Shown piece after piece: positions 6,331-6,647 of a stretch of DNA of 6,647 bases. Numbering within the stretch: the stretch's first letter is position 1; each line of letters opens with the position of its first letter. Source of the DNA: Bacteroidota bacterium (lineage in GTDB: Bacteria > Bacteroidota > Bacteroidia > Bacteroidales > VadinHA17); assembly GCA_016868515.1 (NCBI GenBank), contig VGGM01000089.1, positions 1 through 6,647 on the forward strand, in the 5' to 3' direction. The translations under genes were made by a program, and so were the position numbers. The notes beneath the pieces are model-generated. The model was not told where the DNA came from. It did no database searches and worked only from the letters and a program-made list of their open reading frames with translations.

Positions 6331-6647
6331 AACTTCGATGGTTTTTTATTATCACGTGGCGGCCGGGCATAGGGATATTCATTCTCCTTCCAGTTTCCGT
6401 CGGAGATAAGTTTGGTGAGGTTCGGATGGTTAATGAACTTAATGCCGAAAAGTTCATGTATTTCACGCTCAATCCAGTTGGCCGCACTTATGAGATTTGC
6501 AAGCGACTCAATCTCGGGCTTGTTCCGTTCGAGTGCCGCCAGCAGGCTTACCACATATCCCTGGCGGTCGTCACTGAAATGATAGAGTATCTCATATCCG
6601 TTGTCGGTTGCCATCCCCGATGCAATTATGAACCTGTATTTCAGCTC
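6327..6647 (-). CDS. NuoC/MbhK-like 30 kDa subunit of the hydrogenase, 5' end cut off by the window
   Basis: The frame is open from the right edge to a TGA at 6329-6327, giving 106 visible residues; the true start lies outside. An internal ATG at 6614 is unlikely to be the start because the eleven codons before it (ELKYRFIIASG) continue naturally into the beta-strand pattern GYEILYHFSDD of this fold. The family signature is clear: WIEREIHELFGIKFINHPNL (58-77 of the visible part), matching the ERE..(D/E)LFGI.F..HP motif of NuoC and hydrogenase counterparts, followed by the G(N)W element. The short tail PYARPPRDNKKPSKL is typical of hydrogenase versions, which lack the longer NuoC end. This peripheral subunit holds the catalytic large subunit and the small subunit together. 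Its stop overlaps the start of the large subunit gene by four bases. It is probably separate rather than fused to the large subunit, unlike HycE. Confidence 0.93.
   Translation of the reverse strand, partial: ELKYRFIIASGMATDNGYEILYHFSDDRQGYVVSLLAALERNKPEIESLANLISAANWIEREIHELFGIKFINHPNLTKLISDGNWKENEYPYARPPRDNKKPSKL

Noticed and set aside
6612..6614. ATG at 6614 as the start of the NuoC-like gene.
   Set aside because: The frame stays open upstream to the window edge and encodes a continuation of the conserved strand region, so the gene is truncated by the edge.

Overview
The window is a dense, single-direction block of genes, all read from the minus strand, so the first transcribed gene is at the right edge. 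Together they encode most of a membrane-bound group 4 [NiFe]-hydrogenase joined to an Mrp-type cation/proton antiporter module, as in the Mbh complexes. In transcription order the genes are: the 3' part of a NuoC-like 30 kDa subunit (right edge to 6327), a NuoD-like [NiFe]-hydrogenase large subunit (6330-5137), a NuoL/MrpA-N-like antiporter subunit (5126-3267), an MbhD+MbhE fusion matching the C-terminal domain of MrpA (3254-2694), MrpB (2688-2257), MrpC/NuoK-like (2255-1917), MrpD/NuoN-like (1913-402), and the 5' part of MrpE (395 to the left edge). No non-coding stretch exceeds 12 bases. No RNA gene, mobile element, CRISPR array, internal promoter or terminator is visible.

The large subunit keeps both nickel-binding CxxC motifs (C65/C68 and C357/C360). 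It also has a likely cleavable C-terminal extension after the second motif. This separates it from complex I NuoD and from the Mbx-type enzymes, which have lost cysteine ligands. The likely role is reversible coupling of H2 production or oxidation, probably with ferredoxin, to ion movement through the Mrp-like subunits. The electron donor, the ion (H+ or Na+) and the direction are inferred; the window does not show them. The small subunit (NuoB-like), the ferredoxin-like NuoI subunit, the NuoH anchor and MrpF/MrpG are absent and would be expected just outside either edge.

Points of interest: the hydrogenase genes precede an Mrp block in canonical A-B-C-D-E order; MrpA is split into two genes; and the NuoL/MrpA-like subunit has glycine where the ion-translocating family normally has the TM5 glutamate, while MrpD keeps its glutamate and lysine.

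The source is probably an anaerobic or facultative prokaryote. Shine-Dalgarno sequences are absent or weak at all visible starts except mrpC. That, with moderate GC and frequent ATA and AGG codons, would fit Bacteroidota, but this is a weak inference and other anaerobic lineages are possible.
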